A stretch of DNA of 64,000 nucleotides from Pedobacter jejuensis (GCF_003725795.1 NZ_RBEE01000005.1:80533-144532), one strand, 5' to 3'; shown: positions 17,651 through 26,547, counted from the first letter of the stretch. Notes: generated by a model from the letters alone, not told the origin. Numbers and translations are program-made.

Positions 17651-19252
17651 ATGAAAAAAATTATTAGCATATTTATTTTGGTTGTTTTTATGAGCAGTTG
17701 CCAGAAAACAGACCTCGAACTTATTAACCCAAACTCACCTACTCCAGATGCATCATTAACCGTGGAGGATGGTATTTTAGCTTTCTCTAAAGGCTTATAT
17801 GTTAAAGGCTTAGGTGCAAATTTTGTTATAGCATGGTCATTACATAGCTTTATGGGTGATGAACTTTATTCTCCATATGGAAACTGGGGCTGGAGATGGG
17901 CTGAGCAAGTTACATCCATTACATTACCAAACGGAACGGTTTTAAAAAACCCAATCGGTCCTGAACAAAAACCACAATTACAAAGTACAAATAGCAGAAC
18001 TGCCGGTGAGTTAAACGTATTTAAATATGAATGGGAATCGATGAATTTATTAAATGCCAGCTGTAATTTGTTGCTTGCATCTATTGATAAACCTGAAGCG
18101 AAGTTTACAGGAGATGTTGCAACAAAAAAAGCAACTTTAAGAGCCTGGGCATATTGGTGGAAAGGTTTTGCCTATTCGCACATTAGTTCTATGTACATAT
18201 CTGGTGTTATCAATAATAATTCGGATGGGACAACGAATGGAAGTTTTTTAACCCGTGATGCAATTTTAACAGAGGCGACTAGTAATTTTGATAAATGCAC
18301 CACCCAATTGAATGCAATTGCAGCTGCAAATATCGATGCATATAATACAACAATTGATGCAGTAATACCAGATTTTGCAGCCCGCTCTGCAAGGATTACA
18401 CCTGATATGTGGAAGAGGCAAATTAATAGTTACAAAGCCCGTAATTTAATGGCGAATAAAAAAGTAGCTACCATGACTGCCACAGACTGGACAGCAATTA
18501 CAACCTTGGCAAACGCCGGAATGTTGGCTACTGATAATAATTTTAGAATTGGTATGGACCCAAATGGTACAAATGATTTATCGGGTGCTTTTTATCACCC
18601 ATATTCTTTGTTAGGTCTTGGTGCTCAGTTTACTTTTGTAAGTGAAAGATTGGTACAGGAATTTGATGCGAACGATGCTCGTTTAGCTGCTAATTTTTAT
18701 TTACTTACATCGCCTAATTTAAGAAATGATAGAGGCTTTAATTTTGGTACGCGATATGGTGCTGTGCCAATCGAGTCGGGTGGTAAATTTGCTACAAGCG
18801 ATAACCGTGGTTTTATGGAAGTTGGTGCAACCTACGAAGAAACCCGCTTGGACATTGCCGAAGCTAATATTAGAACAGGTGCCGTAGAAGCAGGTTTGGC
18901 AATTATCGACCAGGTTCGTGCATATCAGGGTGCAAATGTAGCAACTGTTGCAGGTAAAGGCTTAACCCAAGCTGCAGCAATAACCATTTTAAAAAGAGAA
19001 CGAAGAGTTGCCTTATTTCAACGTGGCACTGCATTTTATGATGCCAGAAGGTGGGGCGTAACGCAATCTGCCGCATCAGGCGGCGGACGAGCAGCTGCGA
19101 ATGTTTTAATTCAAGGTTCTACATTAGGAACTACAGGTTCACAAATCAGAAGTTGTTTTATTGACTATAACTTTATGGATTATTTTGATATTCCATTAAA
19201 TGAATTAGACTTTAACGCACCAGCTCCTGGATCTGCACCAGTTAAACAGTAA
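17651..19252 (+). CDS. SusD/RagB family surface lipoprotein
   Basis: The ATG at 17651 gives a lipoprotein signal with lipobox Cys17 (FMSSC); an upstream in-frame start at 17630 overlaps SusC and is less likely. The 533-residue product is Trp- and Tyr-rich with TPR-like helices (for example ATLRAWAYWWKGFAYSHI and AITILKRERRVALFQRGTAFYDARRWG) typical of SusD. It forms the lid over the preceding SusC porin and binds the nutrient at the cell surface. It is second gene of the pair and ends before a bidirectional terminator. Confidence 0.9.
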   Translation: MKKIISIFILVVFMSSCQKTDLELINPNSPTPDASLTVEDGILAFSKGLYVKGLGANFVIAWSLHSFMGDELYSPYGNWGWRWAEQVTSITLPNGTVLKNPIGPEQKPQLQSTNSRTAGELNVFKYEWESMNLLNASCNLLLASIDKPEAKFTGDVATKKATLRAWAYWWKGFAYSHISSMYISGVINNNSDGTTNGSFLTRDAILTEATSNFDKCTTQLNAIAAANIDAYNTTIDAVIPDFAARSARITPDMWKRQINSYKARNLMANKKVATMTATDWTAITTLANAGMLATDNNFRIGMDPNGTNDLSGAFYHPYSLLGLGAQFTFVSERLVQEFDANDARLAANFYLLTSPNLRNDRGFNFGTRYGAVPIESGGKFATSDNRGFMEVGATYEETRLDIAEANIRTGAVEAGLAIIDQVRAYQGANVATVAGKGLTQAAAITILKRERRVALFQRGTAFYDARRWGVTQSAASGGGRAAANVLIQGSTLGTTGSQIRSCFIDYNFMDYFDIPLNELDFNAPAPGSAPVKQ

Positions 19253-19260
19253 TTTTTAAA

Positions 19261-19305
19261 TTAGGCTTACGAAGTTTGCAGCATTGATTTCGTGAGCCTA
19301 ATATT
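19261..19305. terminator. Bidirectional terminator between SusD and the Crp/Fnr gene
   Basis: Arms TTAGGCTTACGAA (19261-19273) and TTCGTGAGCCTAA (19289-19301) form a stem with one wobble. It lies between convergent genes. Confidence 0.8.
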
Positions 19306-19309
19306 TTAC

Positions 19310-19924
19310 TCAGCCCAAATTTGCTAACAATTTGGTTAAGCTTTCATCAACATTAGTTTTTGACTTCAGTTGTTTCAATGTTCTGTTAAAACTCCGTATC
19401 GATATCCCTAAATAGGCTGCCATATCTTCTTTAGATACCGAAATATTTTCCTCCTTTTGAAGATTGAGTAATTTTATCAAACCATATTCTAGTGTATAAA
19501 GCTGTTGAAATGATGCTCTGGTACTTGTTTGAATAATCCTGGTAGATAATTCTTGAAGTAGAATTGAGGTAAATTCAATATTGGTTTCAATCAATTTCAA
19601 GAAATAAAAATCTGGAATGGCATAAGCCGTTACCTCACTTATTGCTTCAACATTACAAAGGCAGTCGATTTTTTTTATGGCTTCCAGTTCGCCCACAACT
19701 TCGCCTTTGCCTAAAAATTCGATAATAAAATCCTTGCCGTTTTCTTCAGATATAAAGCATTTTGTAATGCCATCTTTTATAAAATAAATATTCCTAATCT
19801 TTTCTCCTTGATTTATAAACCTAAATCCGGCAGGGAATAACTTTAAACTGATATTTTTTTGTTCAATGTTTTCAGCATGCAAACGGTCGATTAAATTTAA
19901 AAAAGCAGGGTTGGTTCGTAGCAT
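19310..19924 (-). CDS. Crp/Fnr family transcription regulator
   Basis: The 204-residue product has an N-terminal cyclic-nucleotide-binding-like fold (residues about 20-135, with GEVVGELEAI) and a C-terminal winged helix (about 150-200, VSKEDMAAYLGISIRSFNRTLKQLK). It has no Fnr-type cysteine cluster, and the cAMP-contact Arg-Ser pair is not evident, so the ligand is unknown. It is divergent from the HAD hydrolase gene, with 75 bp between them, and may control that operon. Confidence 0.85.
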   Translation of the reverse strand: MLRTNPAFLNLIDRLHAENIEQKNISLKLFPAGFRFINQGEKIRNIYFIKDGITKCFISEENGKDFIIEFLGKGEVVGELEAIKKIDCLCNVEAISEVTAYAIPDFYFLKLIETNIEFTSILLQELSTRIIQTSTRASFQQLYTLEYGLIKLLNLQKEENISVSKEDMAAYLGISIRSFNRTLKQLKSKTNVDESLTKLLANLG

Positions 19925-19946
19925 AGATCAAGCGAGACAAATGTCC

Positions 19947-19977
19947 TTCGGAATTAATGTGGGTTAATTTATTTTTG
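19947..19977 (+). promoter_or_regulatory. Candidate Bacteroidetes promoter for the HAD/acyltransferase pair
   Basis: TATTTTTG (19970-19977) fits the -7 consensus TAnnTTTG, and TTCG (19947-19950) lies 19 bp upstream as a near match to the -33 box TTTG. It is placed 22 bp before the start at 20000. Confidence 0.4.
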
Positions 19978-19999
19978 CAGCACTAAAGTAAGCATAACA

Positions 20000-20692
20000 A
20001 TGAAAAATAAAATAAAGGTTATTGCCTTTGATGCTGATGATACGCTTTGGGTTAATGAACCCTATTTCCGTGAAACCGAAGAGCAGTTTGCAGATTTGTT
20101 GGAAGATTTTTTGCCGAGGCATAATATTATGGCTGAATTGTATAAAACTGAAATTGCCAATTTACCGCTATACGGCTACGGGATTAAGGGGTTTATGCTG
20201 AGCATGATGGAAACCGTTTTAAGTATAACTGAAGGCAAAGCCAATCTGGAAATTATAAATCGGGTTTTGCAATTGGGGCAGGAGATGCTGAATAAACCTG
20301 TAGAGTTACTAGATGGTGTTGAAGATGTTTTAAAAACTTTATTTGGCAAGTATAAATTAGTTGTGGCTACAAAAGGCGATTTATTAGATCAGCAAAGGAA
20401 GCTAACAAAATCTGGCTTGGATCATTATTTTCATCACATAGAAATTATGAGCGATAAGCAGGAAAGAGATTATCAAAAATTATTGAAACACTTAGATTGT
20501 AAGCCTGAAGAATTTTTAATGTTAGGCAACTCTTTAAAATCGGATGTTTTGCCTGTGCTGTCCATTGGCGGACATGCTGTACATATTCCTTACCATACTA
20601 CATGGGTTCACGAACATATCGAGCATACCATTGAGCATCCAAATTTTTATCAAATGGAAAGTCTTGCGGATGTTTTACCAAAATTAATATGA
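20000..20692 (+). CDS. HAD family hydrolase (YjjG-like phosphatase)
   Basis: The 230-residue product has HAD motif I (DADDTLW, residues 9-15, with the nucleophile and acid Asp), motif II Thr (VVATKGD), and a C-terminal acidic motif GNSLKSDV. The cap domain is helical (C1 type). Relatives are nucleotide or sugar phosphatases; the substrate is not clear. Its stop overlaps the next start by 4 bp (ATGA), so the two genes are translationally coupled. Confidence 0.85.
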   Translation: MKNKIKVIAFDADDTLWVNEPYFRETEEQFADLLEDFLPRHNIMAELYKTEIANLPLYGYGIKGFMLSMMETVLSITEGKANLEIINRVLQLGQEMLNKPVELLDGVEDVLKTLFGKYKLVVATKGDLLDQQRKLTKSGLDHYFHHIEIMSDKQERDYQKLLKHLDCKPEEFLMLGNSLKSDVLPVLSIGGHAVHIPYHTTWVHEHIEHTIEHPNFYQMESLADVLPKLI

Positions 20693-21324
20693 GAGAAAAA
20701 ATAGATATAAATACATGGTTGAGAAAAGACCATTTTAATTTTTTCAGCACTTTTGAAGAGCCATTCTTTGGTGTAACTGTTGATGTAGATTGTACCGAAA
20801 CATATAAAGAGGCAAAAGAATTGGAAGTATCTTTCTTTTTGCTCTACCTTCATAAATCGTTAATTGCAGTCAATAAAGTAGAGAATTTTAAATATCGGAT
20901 AATTGACGGCGAGGTTTGGAAATACGATGAAGTTCACGCATCTGCAACCATCAACCGACCAAACGGAACATTTGGGTTTAGTTACATGGATTTTCATAAA
21001 AACTTCGAAGATTTTAGAGTTGAAGCAGTTAAAGAAATTAATAAAGTTAAAAATTCTACAGGCTTAATCGCTGCGTCATCAGGTGAAAATGTAATTCATT
21101 ATTCTGCAATTCCCTGGTTAAATTTTACTTCATTATCTCACGCACGAAATTACTCATACAAAGATAGTTGTCCTAAAATATCATTTGGAAAAGTAAGAGA
21201 TGAAGATGGAAAAAAAATCATGGCAGTTTCTATACATGCGAATCACGCTTTGATGGATGGATTTCACATTGCTCAATTTGTAGATGCATATCAGGAATTG
21301 CTAAGTAAAAAATCATTGTGTTAA
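20689..21324 (+). CDS. Chloramphenicol acetyltransferase-like protein
   Basis: The 211-residue product is the right length for the trimeric CAT family, and the C-terminal motif NHALMDGFHIAQF matches the catalytic HHxxxDG region, with the catalytic His kept (the first His of the HH pair is Asn). Many Bacteroidota carry such CAT-like genes with no proven drug resistance, so I do not call it a resistance gene. It is coupled to the HAD hydrolase gene by a 4-bp overlap. Confidence 0.8.
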   Translation: MREKIDINTWLRKDHFNFFSTFEEPFFGVTVDVDCTETYKEAKELEVSFFLLYLHKSLIAVNKVENFKYRIIDGEVWKYDEVHASATINRPNGTFGFSYMDFHKNFEDFRVEAVKEINKVKNSTGLIAASSGENVIHYSAIPWLNFTSLSHARNYSYKDSCPKISFGKVRDEDGKKIMAVSIHANHALMDGFHIAQFVDAYQELLSKKSLC

Positions 21325-21470
21325 ATTGCGATTAATTTTTTACCATTAAATTTCATTTGCTTTAGAGAAACTAATTGCTATTTTTGCTGCACAAGCAATA
21401 AGCTTTATTGATGGTTTGAACGAGCTTGATTATCGATAATTAAAGTTTGCTTATTGATTATTAAAAACCT

Positions 21471-21544
21471 GGGGGATTAGCTCATTTGGCTAGAGCGCTT
21501 CGCTGGCAGTGAAGAGGTGATCGGTTCGAATCCGATATTCTCCA
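21471..21544 (+). tRNA. tRNA-Ala (anticodon GGC)
   Basis: The cloverleaf can be drawn by hand: acceptor GGGGGAT with ATTCTCC (two G-U pairs), D arm GCTC/GAGC, anticodon stem CTTCG/TGAAG with loop CTGGCAG (anticodon GGC, reads GCC), T arm ATCGG-TTCGAAT-CCGAT, discriminator A. CCA is not encoded. The 3' end is the insertion site of the ICE, which restores the tRNA sequence. Confidence 0.95.
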
Positions 21545-21545
21545 C
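21531..21545 (+). repeat. Left attachment site (attL core)
   Basis: This is the 3' part of the tRNA T arm and acceptor stem, TCCGATATTCTCCAC. An exact copy is found at 63313-63327. Confidence 0.85.
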
Positions 21546-21559
21546 TCAGACACTTAATG

Positions 21560-21618
21560 CACCTGGTAATCAGCTATTTAGCTACTCACCAGGTGCTTAC
21601 TCTGACAAAACTCTGCCA
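21560..21618. repeat. Left-end inverted repeat and putative integrase arm sites
   Basis: An inverted repeat CACCTGGT/ACCAGGTG (21560-21595) lies 15 bp inside attL. After it comes the paired motif ACTCTGACA-ACTCTGCCA (21599-21618), which is repeated near the right end of the element at 62941-62959 and, as one half, at 63203-63220. Repeats placed at both ends of an element are typical of arm-type integrase binding sites. Confidence 0.5.
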
Positions 21619-21639
21619 CAGCCCCTCAATTTCGGGGCC

Positions 21640-22836
21640 ATGAAAACGGCAGAAATCACCTACACAACACCCAAATTATTCAAGGGAAAAAAGATCGATC
21701 TCGTTCCAAGAGGCTCTACAAAAGCCAGTGAGGAAGCGAAACAAAGCTGGTATATTGAATTTTTCTTTTATGACCCCACAACCAAAAACATGGAGCGCTT
21801 TAGGTTCAGTAAGAATCTGAATAGGGTAAAAGAGCCTAAAGAAAAACAAAACCTATTCAATCAACTTTTAGAAACTTATACAGAAGCTTTAGATGGCGGC
21901 TGGAGTCCCATTGACGAAAGAAGCAATGATAAGCTTAAACGCCAGATAGTTTCTTTATCACTGGAAGAAGGTAAAATTCTTTTTGAAGCCTACCATCAAG
22001 CTAAGGGAACCAGGAAGAAATCGATTCAATCCTATTTGTCTAAAGTTAAGATGTTTATTAACTACTATAGTGAGCATAAAAAAGTAACCGAGATTACCGA
22101 TTACGAGATCACCCACTTTTTAGATCATCACGAGCAAACCGAAAAATGGATGGGTGTAACTTATAATAACGCCCGGATATCGCTCAACAACTATTTCCGT
22201 TATCTTAAAAAGAACAAATACATCGAGATCAACCCCGTAACCGATACGGAAACAAGAAGAAAATTAGCGACCGAATCCCACCAGGTATTTTCTGATGCCG
22301 ATTTCAAATCAATCATGGATTGGTTACAAGTGAATGACCCTTATTGCCTGCTATTCGTTAGGATGATCTACTATACTTGTATCCGTCCCAAAGAATTGCG
22401 GTACCTGCAATTGAAATTCATTAATTTAGAAACTAATACGATCACGATACCCGCATCCATTGCCAAGAATAAAAAGTCACTGCCGGTACATATCGATGTG
22501 AGTTTAAGGAAAGAGTTGGATAAACTTGCTATTCCGAAATACCCCAGGGAATATTACCTGTTAGGTTCGCCGGAAACTATAATAGCTGAACAGAAGATCG
22601 GCGAAAATACACCGTATGACCGTTTTCAAAAGTGCCTGAAAGCTTTAAAACTAAAAGACAAAAACTACACACTCTATTCTTTTAAGCACTTTTCCAATGT
22701 TAAAAAGTTCAAGGCTGGCTGGACTCTGGCAGAGATATGTTCTGCCAACAGGCATAGCAGTTTAGTGGAAACGGAAACTTATCTAAAAGATCTCTTAAAA
22801 TTCGTTCAATCCGATAAGCTGATACCCGCTATATAA
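21640..22836 (+). CDS. Tyrosine recombinase (ICE integrase)
   Basis: The open frame runs back into the tRNA gene, but the first good start is the ATG at 21640 (398 residues). An Arm-DNA-binding/SAM-like N-terminal half (about 1-200) precedes the catalytic domain: Arg249 in CIRPKELR, His350 in SFKHF, Arg371-His372 in NRHSS, and nucleophile Tyr381 in ETYL. The usual HxxR reads HFSN, so the second Arg is missing at that spot. The enzyme cuts and joins attP and the tRNA site. A terminator lies within the next, opposite gene. Confidence 0.92.
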   Translation: MKTAEITYTTPKLFKGKKIDLVPRGSTKASEEAKQSWYIEFFFYDPTTKNMERFRFSKNLNRVKEPKEKQNLFNQLLETYTEALDGGWSPIDERSNDKLKRQIVSLSLEEGKILFEAYHQAKGTRKKSIQSYLSKVKMFINYYSEHKKVTEITDYEITHFLDHHEQTEKWMGVTYNNARISLNNYFRYLKKNKYIEINPVTDTETRRKLATESHQVFSDADFKSIMDWLQVNDPYCLLFVRMIYYTCIRPKELRYLQLKFINLETNTITIPASIAKNKKSLPVHIDVSLRKELDKLAIPKYPREYYLLGSPETIIAEQKIGENTPYDRFQKCLKALKLKDKNYTLYSFKHFSNVKKFKAGWTLAEICSANRHSSLVETETYLKDLLKFVQSDKLIPAI

Positions 22837-22839
22837 AAG

Positions 22840-23166
22840 CTACTTCTTTTTCCTAACTGATCCCAAAAGGATTTCGGCCATAAACCGTTCCTTTTGGGAT
22901 TTCTTTTCTAAATGCTTCGCCGGGAAGTGCAGCGTATGTATCTCGCTGATCTTTTTGGTAATGTCGGAAAGCATCGGGATTGAATTGATTAACTCCTCCA
23001 ATTGCCGTTCTTTTGCATCCAGCTTGACGATCAGTTCCACCAACCGTTGGACGATCAGTTTTACCGGTATCTCTCCCCGTTCAACTTGTAACAGCAATTC
23101 GGCGATCTCCAAATTTTGCTCTTTTATTTTTTCCGGTAACATATTACAAGCAAAGTTGACCATCAA
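22840..23166 (-). CDS. Small coiled-coil ICE protein, function unknown
   Basis: The 108-residue product is Leu/Glu/Lys-rich and should form a long coiled coil (residues about 10-70, QNLEIAELLLQVERGEIP onward) with a basic tail ending RKKK. It is convergent with the integrase and ends 3 bp from the integrase stop. No known domain is recognised. The codon pattern looks coding, unlike the plus-strand frame across it. Small proteins beside ICE integrases are sometimes excision factors, but nothing in the sequence shows that here. Confidence 0.6.
   Translation of the reverse strand: MMVNFACNMLPEKIKEQNLEIAELLLQVERGEIPVKLIVQRLVELIVKLDAKERQLEELINSIPMLSDITKKISEIHTLHFPAKHLEKKSQKERFMAEILLGSVRKKK
22860..22907 (+). 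terminator. Integrase terminator lying inside the convergent small gene
   Basis: A perfect 12-bp inverted repeat, ATCCCAAAAGGA and TCCTTTTGGGAT, is followed by TTCTTTT on the plus strand. It overlaps the 3' coding end of the opposite gene. Confidence 0.65.
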
Positions 23167-23272
23167 TTAAATAGATTTTGGCAGTCAATAGAAATGGCGA
23201 AAATTCTTATCTAAAGTTGTAATGCTAAAGGCAAAAGAAACTTAACTTTAACATTGTAAATCTGTAACCTTT

Positions 23273-24421
23273 ATGCCTTCAACTCCCAGTATTGAGATAA
23301 GTCCAATTTTGCTTCGAGATAACACTGATAAGATCAATGAATTAATTGGTTTTATAGAAGCAAATGGTTTAAAGGTTAAGAAAATAAAAACGGAGCCTTT
23401 TATAATGGCATCAATTCTTTACGAAAAGGTTGATGGAATGTGGAATATACATCTATACAATTATACCCGCCACAGGGGAACTGCATTCCAATATATTTAT
23501 TTAGCCTTGGCCAGCATCTTGCGCCGTGAAAGAATTTGGTTCAAGACCATTAACCCTATCAATCTTGACGAAATTAATAATAGAATATTGACTGATCATT
23601 TTTCAGGCACAACTCAATTTACGCGTCAAGTGGAATTTAGACAGGAAGTTTTGCAGGGCATTTACATAGCCTTTGAAATTGATCTTTTATTAAGGCAAAA
23701 GAAGGTGACCGGTGAAGAGGTTATCGGTTTGTTTCATGATAGCGAATATCTACATGAATTGGCTGGCTTTGGTTCTGCATTGCGTAGAAATGGATTTGAA
23801 ACCCAAGCGAAGGAAATCAGTGATTATTTCTGGAAGGAAAAGCAATATGATTTTCTCAAAGCTATCGAACGGATAGATGAGTGCATAGATAAAAATGCGA
23901 TCACCGAAAAAGACTATTTCTATTTACAAAAAACGAGATTTAAGTCACTTAAGGAAATTGATTTTGATTCAAAATTCGATATTTTCATGAAAGACCACAA
24001 CGTAAAATTTGAATTTGATTTAGCAATATCATTTGCTGGAGAAGACAGAGAAATCGCAAAAGAAATTTCAGAGGCTCTTAAAAAAAGAGGCTATAGAATA
24101 TTTTACAACGAATATGAGAAGTCTAAAATGTGGGGTAAAGATTTGTATGAGTATTTGTCTATCATTTACAGTACCAAAGCCAAGTATTGTTTAATTATTT
24201 TATCTGAAAATTATGTTAAAAAGGACTGGACAAGGCTTGAAAGAAAAGCAGCGCAATCCAAAGCATTTCAAGATGAAAATGAATATATACTACCTTTAAG
24301 GCTTGACGATGCTATTGTACCAGGAATTCTACCCACAACTGGATATATTGATTTTAGGAATGAAAAATTTGAAGACATTATCGGCTTATTAGTTCAAAAA
24401 ATCAACAACTACGGTAACTAA
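23273..24421 (+). CDS. TIR-domain protein, putative anti-phage effector
   Basis: Residues about 248-382 form a bacterial TIR domain: FDLAISFAGEDREIAKEI, then NEYEKSKMWGKDL holding the expected catalytic Glu and the conserved Trp-Gly, then YCLIILSENYVKKDW. Such domains cleave NAD+ or make cyclic ADP-ribose products in Thoeris, CBASS and Pycsar-type defences. The N-terminal 245 residues match nothing I recognise. They contain an alpha-beta region (1-110) and a helical region (130-230), which may be a sensor. The gene stands alone with its own AT-rich composition, next to the mobilisation region; no cyclase or ThsA partner lies beside it. Confidence 0.8.
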   Translation: MPSTPSIEISPILLRDNTDKINELIGFIEANGLKVKKIKTEPFIMASILYEKVDGMWNIHLYNYTRHRGTAFQYIYLALASILRRERIWFKTINPINLDEINNRILTDHFSGTTQFTRQVEFRQEVLQGIYIAFEIDLLLRQKKVTGEEVIGLFHDSEYLHELAGFGSALRRNGFETQAKEISDYFWKEKQYDFLKAIERIDECIDKNAITEKDYFYLQKTRFKSLKEIDFDSKFDIFMKDHNVKFEFDLAISFAGEDREIAKEISEALKKRGYRIFYNEYEKSKMWGKDLYEYLSIIYSTKAKYCLIILSENYVKKDWTRLERKAAQSKAFQDENEYILPLRLDDAIVPGILPTTGYIDFRNEKFEDIIGLLVQKINNYGN

Positions 24422-24571
24422 AATTATCTCAAGATTATCAATCGATTAGCGAAATTCTTTCGCCATTTCCAATCACTCCTACTTTACAAACTCGTATCCC
24501 CTCACTTTTGGCTTAACAAAACGACAAGCCATGATACGAAATACAGTCATCAGAAAATTAGCCTATCAAAA

Positions 24572-24806
24572 GTTTACCCCACGGGTAAACAGATCAACCG
24601 TCCATAGCCGCCGAAATGTCGGCGCAGCTATGCGCCCATTTGCACCGTTAGGTGCAAACCCAAGCGCTAAAAACCCGAAAGATTAAAGGCGGCCTGAAGG
24701 GCTTAATCAAAGAAAGAAAACTAAGTTTTACCAACGACCGTAAGGGAGCAGACCAAACACACCAGTGTTTGGCAAGATGTACGTTTGTCTACACAAACGG
24801 ATCTTG
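24572..24806. other. Hairpin-rich region upstream of mobA, probable oriT
   Basis: Five perfect or near-perfect hairpins follow each other in 235 bp: GTTTACCC/GGGTAAAC (24572-24590), a long one at 24604-24631 (CGCCGA/TCGGCG inside ATAGC/GCTAT), TTTGCACC/GGTGCAAA (24639-24658), CCAAACAC/GTGTTTGG (24753-24772), and a two-part stem at 24773-24806 (CAAGAT-CGTTTGT/ACAAACG-ATCTTG). No gene is seen in 24422-24874. The place, just upstream of the relaxosome genes, is where Bacteroidetes ICEs keep oriT. The nick site itself was not identified. Confidence 0.55.
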
Positions 24807-24874
24807 CCCGCTCCTTTCAGTCGGGGAATGACCGCTGCGGAACTTGCGGTCATGGTATTTTTAAATGTGTATGT

Positions 24875-25282
24875 ATGGCCAGGCCAAAGACCGATAACAT
24901 TGAACAACTTTATACGAAGGTAGTGCGCACAAGGGTAACTAAAGCCAACCATGAGCGCCTGGAAAAATTATTAACCAACAGCAATTGCCGCTCCATCGGC
25001 GAAGTTGTCCGAAAGATCCTTTCCAGGGAAAAGATTCTATGCTTCTATAAGGACGTCACCCTGAGCGTTGCAATGGAAGAATTAAGCCGCATCCGAAAGG
25101 AACTTAAAGCTATTGGTATCAATATCAACCAGCTTACCCGTGGTTTTAACAGTTCAAGGAACGAAGCTGGGCAAGCTTTTTATACACAAAAAGCGCTTGA
25201 GCGGTCAAAAGAGATCGACGGTAAGATCGACCGCCTGATGATCCTAATCACTTCATTAACAAAGAAATGGTTGCAAGAATAA
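24875..25282 (+). CDS. mobA: Relaxosome DNA-binding protein (Bacteroidetes MobA type)
   Basis: The start at ATG 24875 (MARPKTDNIEQ, 135 residues) is preferred over a TTG 30 codons upstream that lies in the hairpin region. Residues about 15-55 fit a ribbon-helix-helix DNA-binding fold, and the later ELKAIGININQLTRGFN motif is typical of MobC/NikA-like accessory proteins that load the relaxase at oriT. It overlaps mobB by 16 bp. Confidence 0.8.
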   Translation: MARPKTDNIEQLYTKVVRTRVTKANHERLEKLLTNSNCRSIGEVVRKILSREKILCFYKDVTLSVAMEELSRIRKELKAIGININQLTRGFNSSRNEAGQAFYTQKALERSKEIDGKIDRLMILITSLTKKWLQE

Positions 25283-26520
25283 AAAGCGGTAAAAGCATCC
25301 GGGGCTTGCTCAATTATAATGAGAACAAAGTTACTGCCGGGGCGGCGCAACTGATTATGGGCAGCCTGTTCGGTACGGAACTGGAAAATCTGAAGTTTTC
25401 GGATAAGCTGAACCGCTTTCAGCACTTAACTGAACTCAACGACCGGGTGAAGACCAACTCGGTACATATCATGCTCAACTTTGATGAAAGCGAAAAACCG
25501 ACCACTCTTACGATGCAGCAGATCGCGGCGGCTTACATGGACAAGATCGGTTTCGGCGACCAGCCCTATTTGGTTTACAATCACAAAGATGCCGCACATG
25601 CACATATCCATATCGTTACGACCAATATTGAAGCAGACGGCAACCGGATCAGTTTACATAACATCGGCAAAATATTGTCGGAACCTGCAAGGAAAGAACT
25701 GGAAATTGAGTTTGGGTTAATTAAGGCAGACAGCAAAGCAATAAATAAAGCTAACCGGATCAAACCGATAAGCCTTGAAAAAGCCGTTTACGGCAAAACT
25801 CCAACCCAACGCGCGATTACCAACGTCGTGAGCGCCGTGGTCAGTCAATACAAATTCACTTCGTTACCTGAATTTAATGCAGTGTTAAAGCAATTCAATG
25901 TGGTTGCAGACCGTGGCAGGGAAGACACCCTGATGTTTGAAAAGAAAGGGCTGATCTATTCGATACTGGATGAAAAGGGTAATAAGATCGGGATACCATT
26001 TAAAGCCAGCAGCCTGAATGACAAACCAACCTTGAAAAACGTGGAAGCCAGGTTTGCACAGAACGAAGAAAAGCGCAAACCATTTAAAGAAAACCTGAAA
26101 AGCAATATCGAAAAAGCATTCAGGAATTATAAAGGTATAACCAAAGGCACCTTCGTTAAGGAACTGCAAAAGCAAAATATTGTAGCCCTATTCCGGCAGA
26201 ATGAACAGGGCATCACTTACGGGGTAACTTTTATAGATAATTATAATAAGACCGTTTTCAACGGCAGCGACCTGGGCAAAGCCTATACGGCAAAAGGGTT
26301 AAATGAAAGGTTCAGCACCGTCGATCACCCTAAAGCTACCTATCTGTCAAATGCCCCGAAAATGGATTACCTGAAATCTGATGAGCCAACAGACCAATAC
26401 CTGCAACCTTCAGCGTTTGACAAACTGCTTAATAACCTGATGGGCAAAGGTGGTGACGGTGGTGCGCCATCAGTTACCCGTAAAAAGAAGAAAAAACAGG
26501 AACACGGCAAAGGATTATAA
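25267..26520 (+). CDS. mobB: Relaxase/mobilization nuclease (MobB)
   Basis: The 417-residue relaxase nicks one strand at oriT and pilots it to the recipient. The N-terminal nuclease domain has Tyr17 (LLNYNEN) as likely nucleophile and the metal-binding histidine triad in AAHAHIHIV (His111, His113, His115). Residues after 200 are helical with basic stretches, and the tail is Lys-rich. It overlaps mobA by 16 bp and is followed 27 bp later by the coupling protein gene. Confidence 0.92.
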   Translation: MVARIKSGKSIRGLLNYNENKVTAGAAQLIMGSLFGTELENLKFSDKLNRFQHLTELNDRVKTNSVHIMLNFDESEKPTTLTMQQIAAAYMDKIGFGDQPYLVYNHKDAAHAHIHIVTTNIEADGNRISLHNIGKILSEPARKELEIEFGLIKADSKAINKANRIKPISLEKAVYGKTPTQRAITNVVSAVVSQYKFTSLPEFNAVLKQFNVVADRGREDTLMFEKKGLIYSILDEKGNKIGIPFKASSLNDKPTLKNVEARFAQNEEKRKPFKENLKSNIEKAFRNYKGITKGTFVKELQKQNIVALFRQNEQGITYGVTFIDNYNKTVFNGSDLGKAYTAKGLNERFSTVDHPKATYLSNAPKMDYLKSDEPTDQYLQPSAFDKLLNNLMGKGGDGGAPSVTRKKKKKQEHGKGL

Positions 26521-26547
26521 ACAAAAATTTTAAAGGAGGCTACTATT

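Noticed and set aside
11708..19252. Treating kduI-kduD and the SusC/SusD pair as one polysaccharide utilisation locus
   Set aside because: They are separated by an opposite-strand carbonic anhydrase and terminators, and no lyase or hydrolase is present.
20689..21324. Calling the CAT-like gene an antibiotic-resistance gene
   Set aside because: Only the fold and the catalytic motif are visible; one of the usual His pair is Asn and there is no resistance context.
23273..24421. Assigning the TIR gene to Thoeris
   Set aside because: No ThsA-like gene is adjacent, and the N-terminal half does not fit ThsB.
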